Assembly: GCA_900169235.1 (NCBI GenBank)
Contig: FWCC01000181.1
Location: 62,001 to 126,000 of the forward strand
DNA: 64,000 nt
Reading direction: 5' to 3'
From: Zarea fungicola
Lineage: Eukaryota; Ascomycota; Sordariomycetes; Hypocreales; Cordycipitaceae
A program made the position numbers and the translations under genes. The first letter of the stretch is position 1. The number at the start of each line of letters is the position of its first letter. The notes under the pieces were generated by a model. That model had not been told where the DNA came from, did no database searches, and saw nothing but the letters and a program-made list of their open reading frames with translations. Below are positions 26,501 through 37,800 of this stretch, one piece after another.

Positions 26501-27992
26501 CGCGATCAGCAAACTAAAGGCAATTGGGCAAGAGGCACAACGGCAGGCGCTGCAAGAACCGGTTGTGGACTATCCTATGAGCCAACAGGAACTAGAGGAG
26601 ACTGGTGCGAAGCTCAGGCGTATTGTGATTGACATGGGCAAGGTCGGACGTGGTCTCAGCAAGTGGTTTGCTATTACTGGCGATGAAGGTCGAGCTAGTA
26701 TGTTCTTCAAGTTTCGGCTGCGCCTTGTCAAACAATTTGTGGATGGCGAGTCGATGAACATCTTGCGTGATTCTTTCAGTATGCGATCTTCAGATCTAGA
26801 ACAGGCAAGGGCGATGTTGGAGAGTATGGCCCGAGACCTCATGAAAAGTACACTGATGAAGGCTCAGAACAGCCAGCAGCAGGGTGGGCAACAGGTGTCG
26901 CAAGGCAACAACGATCAGTCACCACCGCCGGCGGTAGCACCTCTCAATGCGACAAACCTTGAAAAGAACACTCAGGCTTTGAACAGGCAGCAGAAGAATG
27001 CCAGCAAGGCCGCCAACCAGCCACCTCCAGCGCCAACTGTCGCACAAGCGCCCGGATTCCCTACAAACGCATCATCCCCGCACGGTAACCCCAACTATAT
27101 GAGCAGGGCCAAGGACATGCACCTCCAAATTCCACCGCGCAAGAAGCAGAAGGTGTCCCAACAGCCAGGGCAAGCTGCTAGCACGCCATCGCCCCGTGTG
27201 AGCAAGACAGCATCGCCTGAGGTGAAGCGAGCGACAGAGCCACTGAAGCCCGTGTTTTTATGCAAGGAAGCCGACTGTGATATGCCGTCGGTTGGATTTC
27301 CCACGGAGCAGGCGTTGAAGCAGCATGTCGAAGAGGAGCATATCAAACCAAAAGAGGATCCTGTCAAGTTTGTACAGGAGAATCTTGCACTAGTACTCGG
27401 ATTGGAGAAGGACGGCGCGGTAAAGTCGACGTCTGGTGACTCTGTACAGGCTATGGGCGCAGCTGAATCAAAGCAAGGGCATGATACGGCGATGAAGCGA
27501 TCAGGCAGCGCTCTGAGCCGCGTGCAGTCTGGTGCTGTCAGGGGGGAGAACGGGACGCCCAAGACCGGGGTGGCAGATGTGACGACACCAGGGTCCAGTG
27601 ATCCTTGGGCGACGGCAACAATTGACACTCAGGCACTGTTGAGCAATCTTGGATTCGAAAATGGACTGCCGACAGTGATGAATGAGTTTCAGCTCTACCG
27701 CTCGCTGACGCCAAACGATACTCCAGAATCGAGCAAAGACAGTGGAGCCAGTGAGCCCAACAGCGACATTTCCGAGACAGCGGCACTGGAGATTGACATG
27801 AACTGGCAACATCTTGATACGGATCTCCTTTTGGATCTCAACAATACGAGCCTTGGCATGGAATCTACATTGGACCCGTCGCTATTGCTCGATCCATTGG
27901 CCGGGCCGCCTCCAGACTGGGATGACATCACGGTGGACTTCAATAAGCCATTCCAGTTCGACACGAGTCGCTATTCATTCAACACGTTGTAA
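23522..27992 (+). CDS. MED15: Mediator complex subunit 15 (MED15/Gal11), KIX coactivator
   Basis: Tail subunit of Mediator that receives activator signals and passes them to RNA polymerase II. Three exons: 23522-23721, 23799-23898 and 23964-27992. Introns of 77 and 65 nt have donors GTACGC and GTAACA, branch points TCTAAC and CCTAAC, and acceptors ACAG and ATAG. Frame continuity was checked across both joins. The protein is 1442 aa. A KIX-type activator-binding domain spans about residues 45-120 and includes the block DRMGKTMEL. It is followed by long Gln/Met/Pro-rich tracts with poly-Q runs. A conserved-looking helical block lies at about 964-1070. A C2H2-like finger (C1200, C1205, H1221, H1226) comes next, and the tail is acidic and rich in Leu and Asp. 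The ATG at 23997 inside exon 3 would lose most of the KIX domain and is rejected as the start. Confidence 0.9.
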
Positions 27993-29452
27993 TGAGCAGA
28001 GCGGTATATACTCTGTATTTTCTGCCATGTCCAAAATATGTCACCGTTTTACGCGTGAATGTTATTTTTTACTGTTTTTTTCTTATCTTTCACACTTTTC
28101 ATGATATTGGGGGGGAGGGAAGGGGTGGAGCAAGCCATCGTTCGAAGAGAAGAGAATTACAGTGCTGAATAGTTGATACAAAAAGGAGGCACCATGGGCG
28201 GCAGCGATAAGCGAAATATTGTACTTTTTGACTGTTTTTTTTTTCTTTCTCTCTTTTTCACGGTTTGTCTGTTGTTCTTCTTCTGCTTGACGAATCCTCC
28301 GTGGGTCGGAGGTTTCAGGATATATACCCAGTTTTACGAAGCCATGTAGGTTGCGCGCGGAGGAAAGATGTATTTATGGGGGAGGATAGAAGGGAATTTC
28401 AAGCTGGTGAGCACGTCTACAGTTTGGACTGAGCTGGCAGGATGGCCTTTTATAATAGTCTTTACTGCCTTCTGACTGTTTTTAGCGGGTAATTTTGTCG
28501 CATTTTTGTCACTCCGCCATGCCTCTAATTTGAGAGGACTAGACACTTCAGGGCATAATTGATGAAAATCGTTGTTCTTTTGGAATATTGTACTTGTTGC
28601 ATCTGGTGACTTTCGTACGACAAGCAGATACATTGGTGTAGCTAGCTACTGGTAGTCATCGCCGTTGAAACTAAACGGCGGACGCTAAACTGAATCAAGG
28701 ATTCCAGACGTGAAGAGACACGAACGCGACGGGAAGGTCCACAGCGGGTTATTGTTTTTTTTTTAGTGTTGATATGTCGTTTTTACTTTTTTCTGTTCCA
28801 TGTTCATATAGCATTACCTCGGGTTTTGCTTGTTATTATAGCGCTTGTAACCGCTGTGGCACACAGTGTAGTGGACCTACGGGAAAAAGGGCTTACGAGT
28901 GTGGCGGGCATTTTATTATTAGACACAATAAACACGCATCTGTTTTATTTTGTCCAGGCGCGTGCCGCTGCCACAGATGCGTGCCACATTATTAGGCCAT
29001 GAACACCAAAGTGTGGGGTGGCTGTTTTTTTTGGGCTACCAACTCCAATTTTACTCCAACTGCCCACTAGACCCAAGTCTATCAGTACCTGTAGGTACGG
29101 AGTATACACCACTTCTCTCTACACGTCACGTCCTTGGACTTTCATATACCACGACACTTCAAGACAAAAAGGTCATTCTTTTTCCTTCCTTGCAAACTCT
29201 CCGCGGTCTTGTTTATTTGAATTTTGGGATTAAGAAGAAAAAGTAACTTTTTACCCACGCCAGTCATTTCTGTTAGAGCAGCGAGCCGACAGTGTGTCTG
29301 ATATTTGACTTGCCACGATCCTTCTGTGGAGGATTTTGTGATAACAACCTCTTTGCCCTAACTCTGTTTCACATATCGCTCAGATTTGGAATCCCGTGCT
29401 CCTTCTTTTCTTTTATTTTTCTGTTCCCCTCAAAATCGATACCCAATTGACA
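27993..29452. other. Spacer between MED15 and the Whi5-like gene
   Basis: No gene is seen. The first part is the MED15 3' flank with T-runs. A perfect 7-bp inverted repeat (CGCCGTT..AACGGCG) lies at 28660-28680. A 10-base copy of the GTACGGAGTA motif lies at 29095-29104. T-rich sequence just before 29453 probably belongs to the downstream gene's promoter or leader. Confidence 0.5.
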
Positions 29453-30580
29453 ATGAACACTGCCCCCGGGAGCTCACCTACAAAAAGACGCGCCGCGCTG
29501 GCTTCTCTCGACGCGAACGCGATGAGTACGACGACGATGACGACCCCCGCCTCAATCAAGCACACCGACGCGGACGGCACCACAACACGGACCATGAAAC
29601 AGTCTTCTTCCTCCTCCTCCACAACCACCACCCCCAGCCGCTCCTCGCTACTGTTGGCCTCGGCGCCCGTGCTCGCGCCGCCCGTTCCCGCGGCGAGCCC
29701 ATCGCCGTCGGTGGGCACGAAGCGTCGCTCAGGCATGATGGCGGTGCTGCACGATAGAGAGTACTATCACAGTAGCCCTCTCCAAGCGTCAAAATACGGC
29801 GAGAGACAGGAGCGAGAAGGGGACGACGACGAAGATGACGGTGACAATGAGGAGCAGCAGTGGGAAGAAAGTCCAGTGCTGAAAAAGAGCAAGCTGGATA
29901 CGTCTACTGTGCAAGAGAGCCAGGCGACGGCACCGACATCGACGCAGAGCTCAGCGGCGGCAGCGACGTCGGCGTCACAGGCAGCACGTTCGAGGACGCA
30001 GAGCCCCGACGCGAGTTCGCTGTTTGATGTCGAGGGCGGTGACGATACGACGTGGGTGACGACGGCGACCGAGTCGGATGTTGCCATGATGATGCAGCAG
30101 CAGCAGCCCGTTGCTACCGGAGCCGCGGCAGTCATGACGCGACCAAGGGTATTGACGAGGGAGCAGGCGCGCGAGGTACGTGTGTTTTATTTATTTATTT
30201 TTCTTTCCCCTTTTCATCTTTTGTCCGCGAAGAATAAAGAACAAAAAAAATGCTGACTTGCATACCCCAAACTGTAGAAGGTGGAAATTCTTCGTCTACG
30301 ACTTGGGCTCGCGAGTTACAAGCTCCGTACAGGGCAAACGTCCGTCCCGCTCGATGACCTTCAAGCGCGTCCCCTTCCCCTTCCCCTCACTGGCACGGCT
30401 GCTGCTGCTGCGCGTAGGAGCAGCGGCAGCAGTAGTCCCGCGGCGACGGTCGAGAATACACCGAGTAACTCGCAGGAATCTGTCAATGCGAGACAGGATC
30501 TCGGCAATAGTCAGGAAGACGATTGTACTGAGGACGTAGTGGTTGCTACACCTCCGACGGCGGCTGGTGCCGAGCTATAA
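29453..30580 (+). CDS. Whi5/Nrm1-family G1/S transcription repressor
   Basis: Predicted nuclear repressor that binds SBF/MBF-type transcription factors and delays cell-cycle entry until inactivated by CDK. Two exons, 29453-30175 and 30278-30580, give 341 aa. The intron starts GTACGT, ends TGTAG and lies between codons. The short conserved Whi5/Nrm1 (GTB) motif spans the junction: residues 234-269 run from LTREQARE into KVEILRLRLGLASYKL. The rest is low-complexity Ser/Thr/Ala with acidic runs near 120-145, as usual for this family. Candidate CDK sites include S8 in SPTK and further SP sites near the basic patches. The start is the ATG at 29453; the open frame extends upstream only through a GTG. 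Whether it corresponds to Whi5 or Nrm1 of yeast cannot be decided from sequence. Confidence 0.75.
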
Positions 30581-31443
30581 ATCGTCCTGTCCGTTCTTCT
30601 TTCTGTCTGTCTTGTGCGGGAGCACTGAGTTTGGTCGGTGACTCTATCTGCTCGCTTGATAGTAGTGCCTCATTCATACGATGTGGGTGACGGCCTGGCG
30701 GTCAGGCTAGCCTCATTGTCAAAGAGCATTTTTCCGGCATGTGGTTTGCAATGGTTGGTCTTATGCTGGCCAGTTGGCTTTTCGTTCTGTTTTGTATCTT
30801 CTGGTAATGGCGTTTTTTATATTCTGGACAGCATACGTGAAGAGGTTTGGGGGTTATAGAGACACTGCTTCTTCTTGTTACTAGACTTGTTTGGTAATAC
30901 AGAAAGAGATGCCATGGCGCTTTTCTTGCTCGTCTTTGTTTTGGGGGCGGGGTGGGGGGTTCCGGTTTGCGGCTGGGGACATGCATGGCGTTTACAGGGC
31001 TGATTGTAAAGGGAAATTGATCCTATTTTTTGCATTTTCGGTTTGATGAAGGGGAAGGGGAAACATGTCAAACTGCCAGTTTCTTGGCATCTGTAATTAT
31101 ATATACGTCCATTAAGCAGTCTTGACTTTTCTAAAAGAGCTTCAAGGGTTCTTAAATGTAAAGGACTAGGAAGAGAGAATGGTGGAGATAAGAAAAGTTC
31201 ACACTTGACGTGTAAAAATATCCTCTTGGTCAACTTTTATTGACATTTCAAACATAGATCAAATCAAGTGCTGAATGATTATTGTGACCTGGAGCCTTTA
31301 TCATGGACATCGTATTCATATGTTTGATCATTATATTTGTCTCTCAGTTGATGCTAGTCTGAATCTCATCCGCCAACTGGATACAAGGAAAGAAAATTGT
31401 CGTCACCTATCGTCAAACGTCTCTATGCAAAATAAGGGAATTT
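30581..31443. other. Convergent 3' spacer
   Basis: This stretch separates the 3' ends of two convergent genes and must contain both terminators. It has T-rich and A-rich stretches but no conserved frame. The frames seen here are short and start at non-ATG codons or lie in low-complexity DNA. Confidence 0.5.
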
Positions 31444-33024
31444 CTAGTCAATCAAAATCTTGGGCTCCATCGCAGCGTACGAGGAGTAAAACTCATCAAA
31501 CAGCTTGATCGCAATGCCAATATCCGCACTCCCGCCCGTCTCGCGAATGCTGTGCATGCTCAGCTGCGCATTTCCCACGTCGAGCGTGCGCATGCCTAGC
31601 AAGGCTGCGAGACCGGGGCCAATAGTGCTGCCGCAGAGAGAATCATTGCGGACGACAAACAGTTGGAGGGGCACACCCGCAGCGCGCGCACACTCCTGAA
31701 TGAGAACGATTCCAGGGGAGTTTGTGGCGTACTTTTGGCTGGCGTTGATCTTGATAACGGTGCCCTTGTTCATGGCAGGCTGGTGGGCGGCCTCGTACTT
31801 GGCGACGTAGTTGGGGTGCACGGCGTGGGCCATGTCGGCGGAGACGAGGAAGGAGCGAGCAAGGGTTTGCTCAAATGCCGTGGAGGACTCGTCGGTGTTG
31901 TCGGCGGATACATGCTCGTAGCTCTTGTCCGAGGTGGCATCGCGGTGGCCTGGGAGGACAGCGAGGCGGCGGAGAACAGCGGGCAGCATGTTTGAGTGAG
32001 CACCCTGGGCCGACTTGGAGCCAATTTCCTCGTGATCGAAGCAGACGGCCATGCGAATGGTCGAGTCGGCTTCGAGGGCGTCCGCCGCGCGGACCGAGGT
32101 GACGAGACCTTCGATGGCGCAGTATGTCATCTCCAGGTTGTCGAGGCGTGGGGAAAAGACAAACTCGTCGTTGAGGCCGCCAATACAGGCGTCCTGGGTG
32201 TCGTAGAGCATCATCTCAAAGTCGATAATGTCGGCGACTTCAACGCCGGCCTCAGTAGCAATTACGTCGAGGACGGCCGGGTGGTGGCGGGTGTTCATTG
32301 TGGCGAGGGGCTGGAAGTCGGCATCCGCACTGCCGTCGGCGGCGGCGGCAGGCGTGTTGTTGAGCTGCGCGGCAGCGAGGGCGGTGATGGGCAGCATCTC
32401 GGTCTCGAGGTTGGGATCAAAGTTGGTCTGGCGGTGCAAGTGAATGGCAAGCGTGGGGATGCGGACGAGCGGCTTGTCAATCTTGACGAGCTTGGGGGCA
32501 ATGGTGCCGTCCGACTGGCGGACGAGCAGGCGGCCTGCGAGGCTCAGGTCGCGGTCAAACCACGAAGTCCAGATGCCGCCACCATATTTCTCGACGGCAA
32601 TCTGGTCGTAGCCGACGTGTGATTTCTTGGAGACGGGCTTGAGGCGCAGGCAGCACGAGTCGGTGTGAGCACCGACAATAGAAACAGGGTTGCCTGCGCG
32701 CCAGTTGCGGCCGACAGCAAAGGCGGCGATGGAGGAGCCGTTGCGGGTGACGTAGTACTTGCCGCCATTGCGGACGGAGGTGGACCAGGAGTCGCGCTCA
32801 TGGATTTGCTGGAAGCCGGCTTTTTCGAGGATCTTTACGGCGGCGGCGACAGCGTGGTAGGCTAGGAAAGAAGGAGCTGTGGTCAGCGGTGACGGAGCAC
32901 GTGAACAGGATGGCAGTGAAGAGCACAATAAGCAAGCATATTAGTGTCTCTTTCAGGACCACATACGAGTAGGCGATGCATTGACAAAATCAATAAAGTC
33001 AAGAGCAGCCTTTGGGGGAGCCAT
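31444..33024 (-). CDS. APE4: Aspartyl aminopeptidase, peptidase family M18
   Basis: Zinc metallopeptidase that removes N-terminal Asp and Glu from peptides; the yeast counterpart Ape4 is cytosolic and can be sent to the vacuole by the Cvt route. Two exons on the minus strand, 33024-32967 and 32861-31444, give 491 aa. The intron (GTATGT..CTAG) splits a Pro codon and restores the family's NASPTPYHAV start. Metal and catalytic motifs are present: H85-T-D87 in GAHTDS, E297-E298 in DHEEIGS, and a His in the AHAVHPNY block near residue 368. Length matches the family. The ATG at 33024 has A at -3 and G at +4. The frame also extends in phase to an ATG at 33147, adding 41 residues with Arg and Ser but no acidic residue; this alternative is discussed as a finding. 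Confidence 0.92.
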
Positions 33025-33147
33025 GATGCAGGAAGATGTGGAAAAGGCGATAATCTGGCGAGGTTTCGGGCTGCAGTTGCTTAGGCGCAGGGAGGACGAG
33101 AAGCTAGTTTGGACGACGGCAAAAGGTGCAATGCGGAGACGGTTCAT

Positions 33148-33766
33148 GCAGAACGAATTGGGTAGCTGGAGATGCAGATGCAGCGAGTCTCTCGTGGATG
33201 CGACGGCAAAAGAATCAAGATTTTGTCAAAGGGTGGACAAGGGCAAACAAGACGTGAGGTGGGATAATAAAACCGGCATGCACTTGACTGTCGGTCGGCT
33301 GCAGGGTCCCCGCTACTGTGGGGCAGCTGCGTCCAAGTCAGGCAGGTACGGGAATATGTACCCGGCCCTTGACCGGCACAAGCCGAGCAACAATGCAAAA
33401 AGAGTTTCAAACATATGTCTACAAACCTGGTATATCTATGTAATATACTACATGCCAATAGAGTGTCATAGAAAGTCAATATGTACTTGTGCCAAGACAC
33501 TGGTACTCTTCTAGGTGCGTACTCACTAACAGGCACAATGACTGAGGAGTATACAGGAATCCAAGTAAAGTACGTCAATGGCTGTTGAATTAAATACTGG
33601 TATATGTAGAGTCTAAAATCCAAAAGAGCCTGAAATCTCTAATGAAAGTATTAAAAAGCAGCCGCTCTTTGATCCCGTTTATAACAAAAGAAAGCCTTGC
33701 CAACTAATCCCATTTAAAACAAAAGAAAATGGATCCAACAAGTGCGAATTATCCTACCCGCTGTCT
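33148..33766. other. Spacer between aminopeptidase and RTA1-like gene
   Basis: This is the promoter of the minus-strand aminopeptidase and the 3' flank of the RTA1-like gene. The frame that crosses part of it has no family signal. AT-rich toward 33600-33760, consistent with a 3' end. Confidence 0.5.
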
Positions 33767-34823
33767 TTAAACGGCATTGGTGCCATTTGGCCCAGCATTA
33801 GTAAACTTGGCACCACTGTACTCTCCCAGCGTTATGCCAACCTCGTCACTATCCGAGTGGCCATGCTTTATGGAAACGGGACGTCCAGCGCTATTACGCA
33901 CCGACGGTTTATCGAAGAAGATGCCTGGGTTGCCTGCCATGAGCACAGAGCCGGCCAGCACAACCATGATGCCTTCGAGTACAATGAAAGGCACTTCCTC
34001 ACGGAAGAGGCTACCGCCATACCCGTCCCTGAGCTCGGCGACACGGAATGCGCAACGGGTCAGGATGAGTAGCGAGGCGGCGACGAGACCCGAGAAGAAG
34101 GCGATGCTGCGTGGCGAGCCGAGCTCGCCGCGGGCATGGCCGGAGCGGGCGAGACGAACCATGTAGTCAGCAAATGCTACCATGAAGACGAAGAGAACGA
34201 CGACCTGCAGGCAGAGACCAGCCTGCGAGATGTTGACGCCGGTGCGGGTGCCGTTGCGCTCCGTGGTGGAAAGGGCGCCGCCAGCGGCCTGCAGGGCGAG
34301 ACAAACGACGTCAAAGGGAATGAAAATATAGTAGAAGAGCTGTGGTTTAAATCGGGAGAGTGATGGATCAAAGTACACGATTGTTTTCGATAGGGTGACG
34401 TAGATGGAAGCGGTGAAGAAGACGGGGGCAATAGTGAGGCAAACTGTCAACACAGTCGGTGTTAGTGATAACTTCTTCTTGATTTGTATTAGGAAAAAAG
34501 GCGCGGGACTTTTGGTACTCACTGATTTGAAGCAGGAATCCATTATAGGAAAATGGGTTATACCATAGCATGATTCGGCCCACGTAACCCATAATCTCAC
34601 TCAAACAGCCCAGTAACATGCCGGTCATGAAGCCCCAGGTGCGCCAACGGTAGCCAAGGTACGTATGTACGATGCCAATCACGGCAAATAGGGCCAGGAA
34701 CGTTATGTTGGCGGCCAACGAAGGACGATAGCCAAACATGGACCATTCTATAGGGCAGTTATCCAAGTGGCATGGCGAGTTGGGGCCAAAGGCATCTTGT
34801 GGGCGGCCTGCAAAGGTAGCCAT
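33767..34823 (-). CDS. RTA1-like seven-helix membrane protein
   Basis: Member of the fungal RTA1/RSB1 (lipid-translocating exporter) family, linked in yeast to resistance to toxic lipids and sterol-directed compounds; the substrate here is unknown. Two exons, 34823-34523 and 34443-33767, give 325 aa. The intron (GTGAGT, branch CACTAAC, acceptor ACAG) splits an Ile codon and yields FLLQIICLTIAP, a typical third helix of the family. Seven hydrophobic segments lie at about residues 36-57, 64-85, 95-118, 137-157, 175-198, 215-235 and 255-275. The LQAAGG motif and the RCAFRVAE block are family hallmarks. The C-terminal tail is hydrophilic. The ATG at 34823 is the first in-frame ATG; the frame upstream opens only at a TTG. 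Confidence 0.88.
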
Positions 34824-37800
34824 GATGGTTGGTGCGAAGAGGGGTTTTGGTTTCGTGTAATCTGTTGGTTGCCAAGGGACCAATAGTGTGTATGGAGAGA
34901 GAGATGATGATCCTTTTTATTCTTGTCTTTATCAGGAAATTCAGCGATAGCCGGGTTGAGAGTTTTTTTCTGTTGCTCGGACGGGTCGGTGGTTAAACGG
35001 GCCCGGATCCGGATGCACGGGGCGATTATTCCCAACGGGCTGACGAGTGGATAGTCCGTGCCAGTATTGATGATAGAGGATCAGAGAGAGTTTAAAACTC
35101 GTACGAGAGTTTAATGGTTGAGCCGGATAGCTTGAAAGCTTGTTGAATATCTTGTGTCCTTTCGCCTGTCCTGAGCGTATTTTCTCGTGGAGGAGCCGGA
35201 ATATATAAACAAATATTTGAACAAATGTGGTGCGTAGCCAACCTGCTTCACCATTGATCCATCGAGTGCCCATATTATCGGTCTTTGGATCCACAAACTC
35301 GGACCTTTCATGGGCAGCCTCGTGGCTTGAAACTAATTTCGTCATGAATAAGCTTTTGCATCGCCCTGTTTTCCCTCGCTTTGCATAGAGCTTCGCATAG
35401 CGAGTTTAATGCGGCTGGAGAGGGCTGTGCCGAATTCTGATACTAACCAGTTGCGTGTCAATGTCAGCTCTCTCGCTTCGCACGTATCAAGGTCAAAACG
35501 CCGAGAGAGGCAGACTAGCTCCGCCACAATCCTAAAAGACTGTTTATTTTGCGACGCAGATACGGGTGTACACGTCAGAGACTGCATCGATTTTAGGGGC
35601 CATGGGTTTGTGGGACCACCCATACGGTACAATAGGAAAGAAGCCGGAGCCGGTATTTGATTACATCGGGATAACCTTTTCGAAAATGAGTAATGAGACT
35701 GAGCGAGAAAAGAGGCGTAACGCTCACCTTGGCCTGTCAGATGTGGCCATGAGGCTCAGCTGTTGATCGTCACTGGCCGTGTTAGCCACATTTTCTGCAA
35801 TAGGCAAGTGCCGCGCGCCGCCAGTACGATGACGACTGGAGCCCGGGCCAACAACCCGAGCGTAATTCGCAAAAAGAGATTTAAGAGGCTGTCTCACATA
35901 TTTGCAAGGGAAATGTGTCTGATCGCTAATCACAGCTAAAAATTACTCATGAAATGTCAAAGACGGTTGGGATAAATTGCGAAAATGCTCAACCATAGTC
36001 CACTAGGCTGTCGAGTCATAGGAAAACGGCGTGCTATTATTAACGTTTATTAAGGCCAAGACTTGGTAGTTGCAGGAAGCTCCACAGCCCACCGCCAGTC
36101 CGAGTCCGAGTCCGAATAAAACATGACAACGCATCGGCTCGAAATTCCACCGTGCGGATCGCTATCCCGGCCGCGCCTCAGATTGCATCTTGCACGATAT
36201 TATCATCAGAATAATCTCACCTAAAGTCTTCGCAGCAGTTGCTTTTGTTTTCACTTCTTTTTCTCTTTTTGTATTAGGTTTTAGCGGTTGCGAGTCCGAA
36301 TCTTTATCTTCTGCCAACGCCTTGGCGTACCCTCTGTTTTAGCGTCATCAACGTTCAGATGCGCAGCCAGTTCCGAAACACGACAGCCTGTTTTCAAAAT
36401 GAGCAAAACAAATTAAAATGTTGGAGGCGTTCATCTTTATCCTTCCCTGCTTCTGCAGATGCCCAACCTTCCAATGATGTGTTGCAAGCTGTTGGTGGCT
36501 TTGCGGCTGACCAGGTTGACACCTCATCGCAACGTATGCCCCGCGTCAAATTCCACGCAAAAACGCCATGTCGCTCGGGTTTGTTGCGGGCATTTACGAA
36601 TTTTTCATCACAGTGCAATTTCTCTTTCTTATTTCGGTTGATTTGACTTAATATCGTGATGTTAATAGAGGCGAGTGTTTGACCCTGCATGTGCCCTGAT
36701 AGAACGAAAACGTCATTGTACCGGCAGCAGATATTCACCAGACATCCACCAACCTGGATGCATTGGTCCCTCTCCCTCGTCGAATTATATGCCGCGCGTT
36801 TTTTGGACCGGCACAGCGATTCGTATGCCACTATAGTGGCAGCTGGATATTGAACGCATGGCATACCAACAACTTCCGGAACGGGGCAAAATCAAATATA
36901 TTGTTCAACTATATTTACACATTATTAGTCCACTAATAATACTCTTCGCGGTGAGGCGGTGCAGATTCTGGAAAGATGGCTATCGTGATACAGGGCTGAA
37001 TACGGCTCGTGCTTGGATACGGTTTGTCCGCTCCTCGTCTCCCTCGTTTGACCGCAACATTGGTTTGCTATCTGGGACAGTGGCATTTCACTCCTTTACA
37101 CCGTCTTATTATCATTGTTTGCTTTTTTTGTTTTTTAACCTTTGTCAAGTTAATCAAAAAGCTCCTTTGGCTGGACCCTTTAGATGATGCAGATAGCCAT
37201 TCCAAAATATCTGGTTTACTGAACACGCAAGCGCAGGCGCTGATAAAAGCCGCGGGGTAAGCTCGCCTTTCTGGAATCGGAGGCCATCAACTCGTCATAC
37301 TAAGTTTCTGTTCGAGTATCTGCATTCAGCAGCAGCCAAAGTCGTACGACAACGAGTTTCCGAGTCCGCGCCGCACCGCCCCTCCGAGGCCGCAGCACAT
37401 CGTCAAACTACTTATGTGGCCTACAGAAAACCACAGACTGACTTTCTTCCCCTCTCTTAATAGATGACAACTGGCGCATGGTGTTCTACTATAGTCTCAT
37501 CGTGAAAAACAACTGACTGCTAAAGTGATGGCCCAACAGGACATCGATGTACGCCGCGACTGGATGAGTGGATAAAGGGACGGCTCACGTGCTTGCCATA
37601 AAAGAGGGAATGGGAGAAATATTGATGAAAGGCGTTTAAAAAGCGCTCGTCCGGCCGGTGGCAGCTTTTCGCTTTCAAAATGATCTCATTGATATCATTC
37701 ATGCATGTCATGCGGTTTGCAAAACATCCACTTGCTTGGGCTTCTGTCACTGAATCAGTACCAGGATATTTCTTTCCTTTTTGTCTTCACAACAACGAAG

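Noticed and set aside
24243..27964. Several minus-strand frames across MED15
   Set aside because: They mirror CAG/CAA-rich coding sequence and give Leu/Cys/Trp-rich peptides typical of antisense shadows.
31663..32622. Plus-strand frames up to 208 codons across the aminopeptidase
   Set aside because: They are antisense to a well-supported M18 enzyme with all metal motifs.
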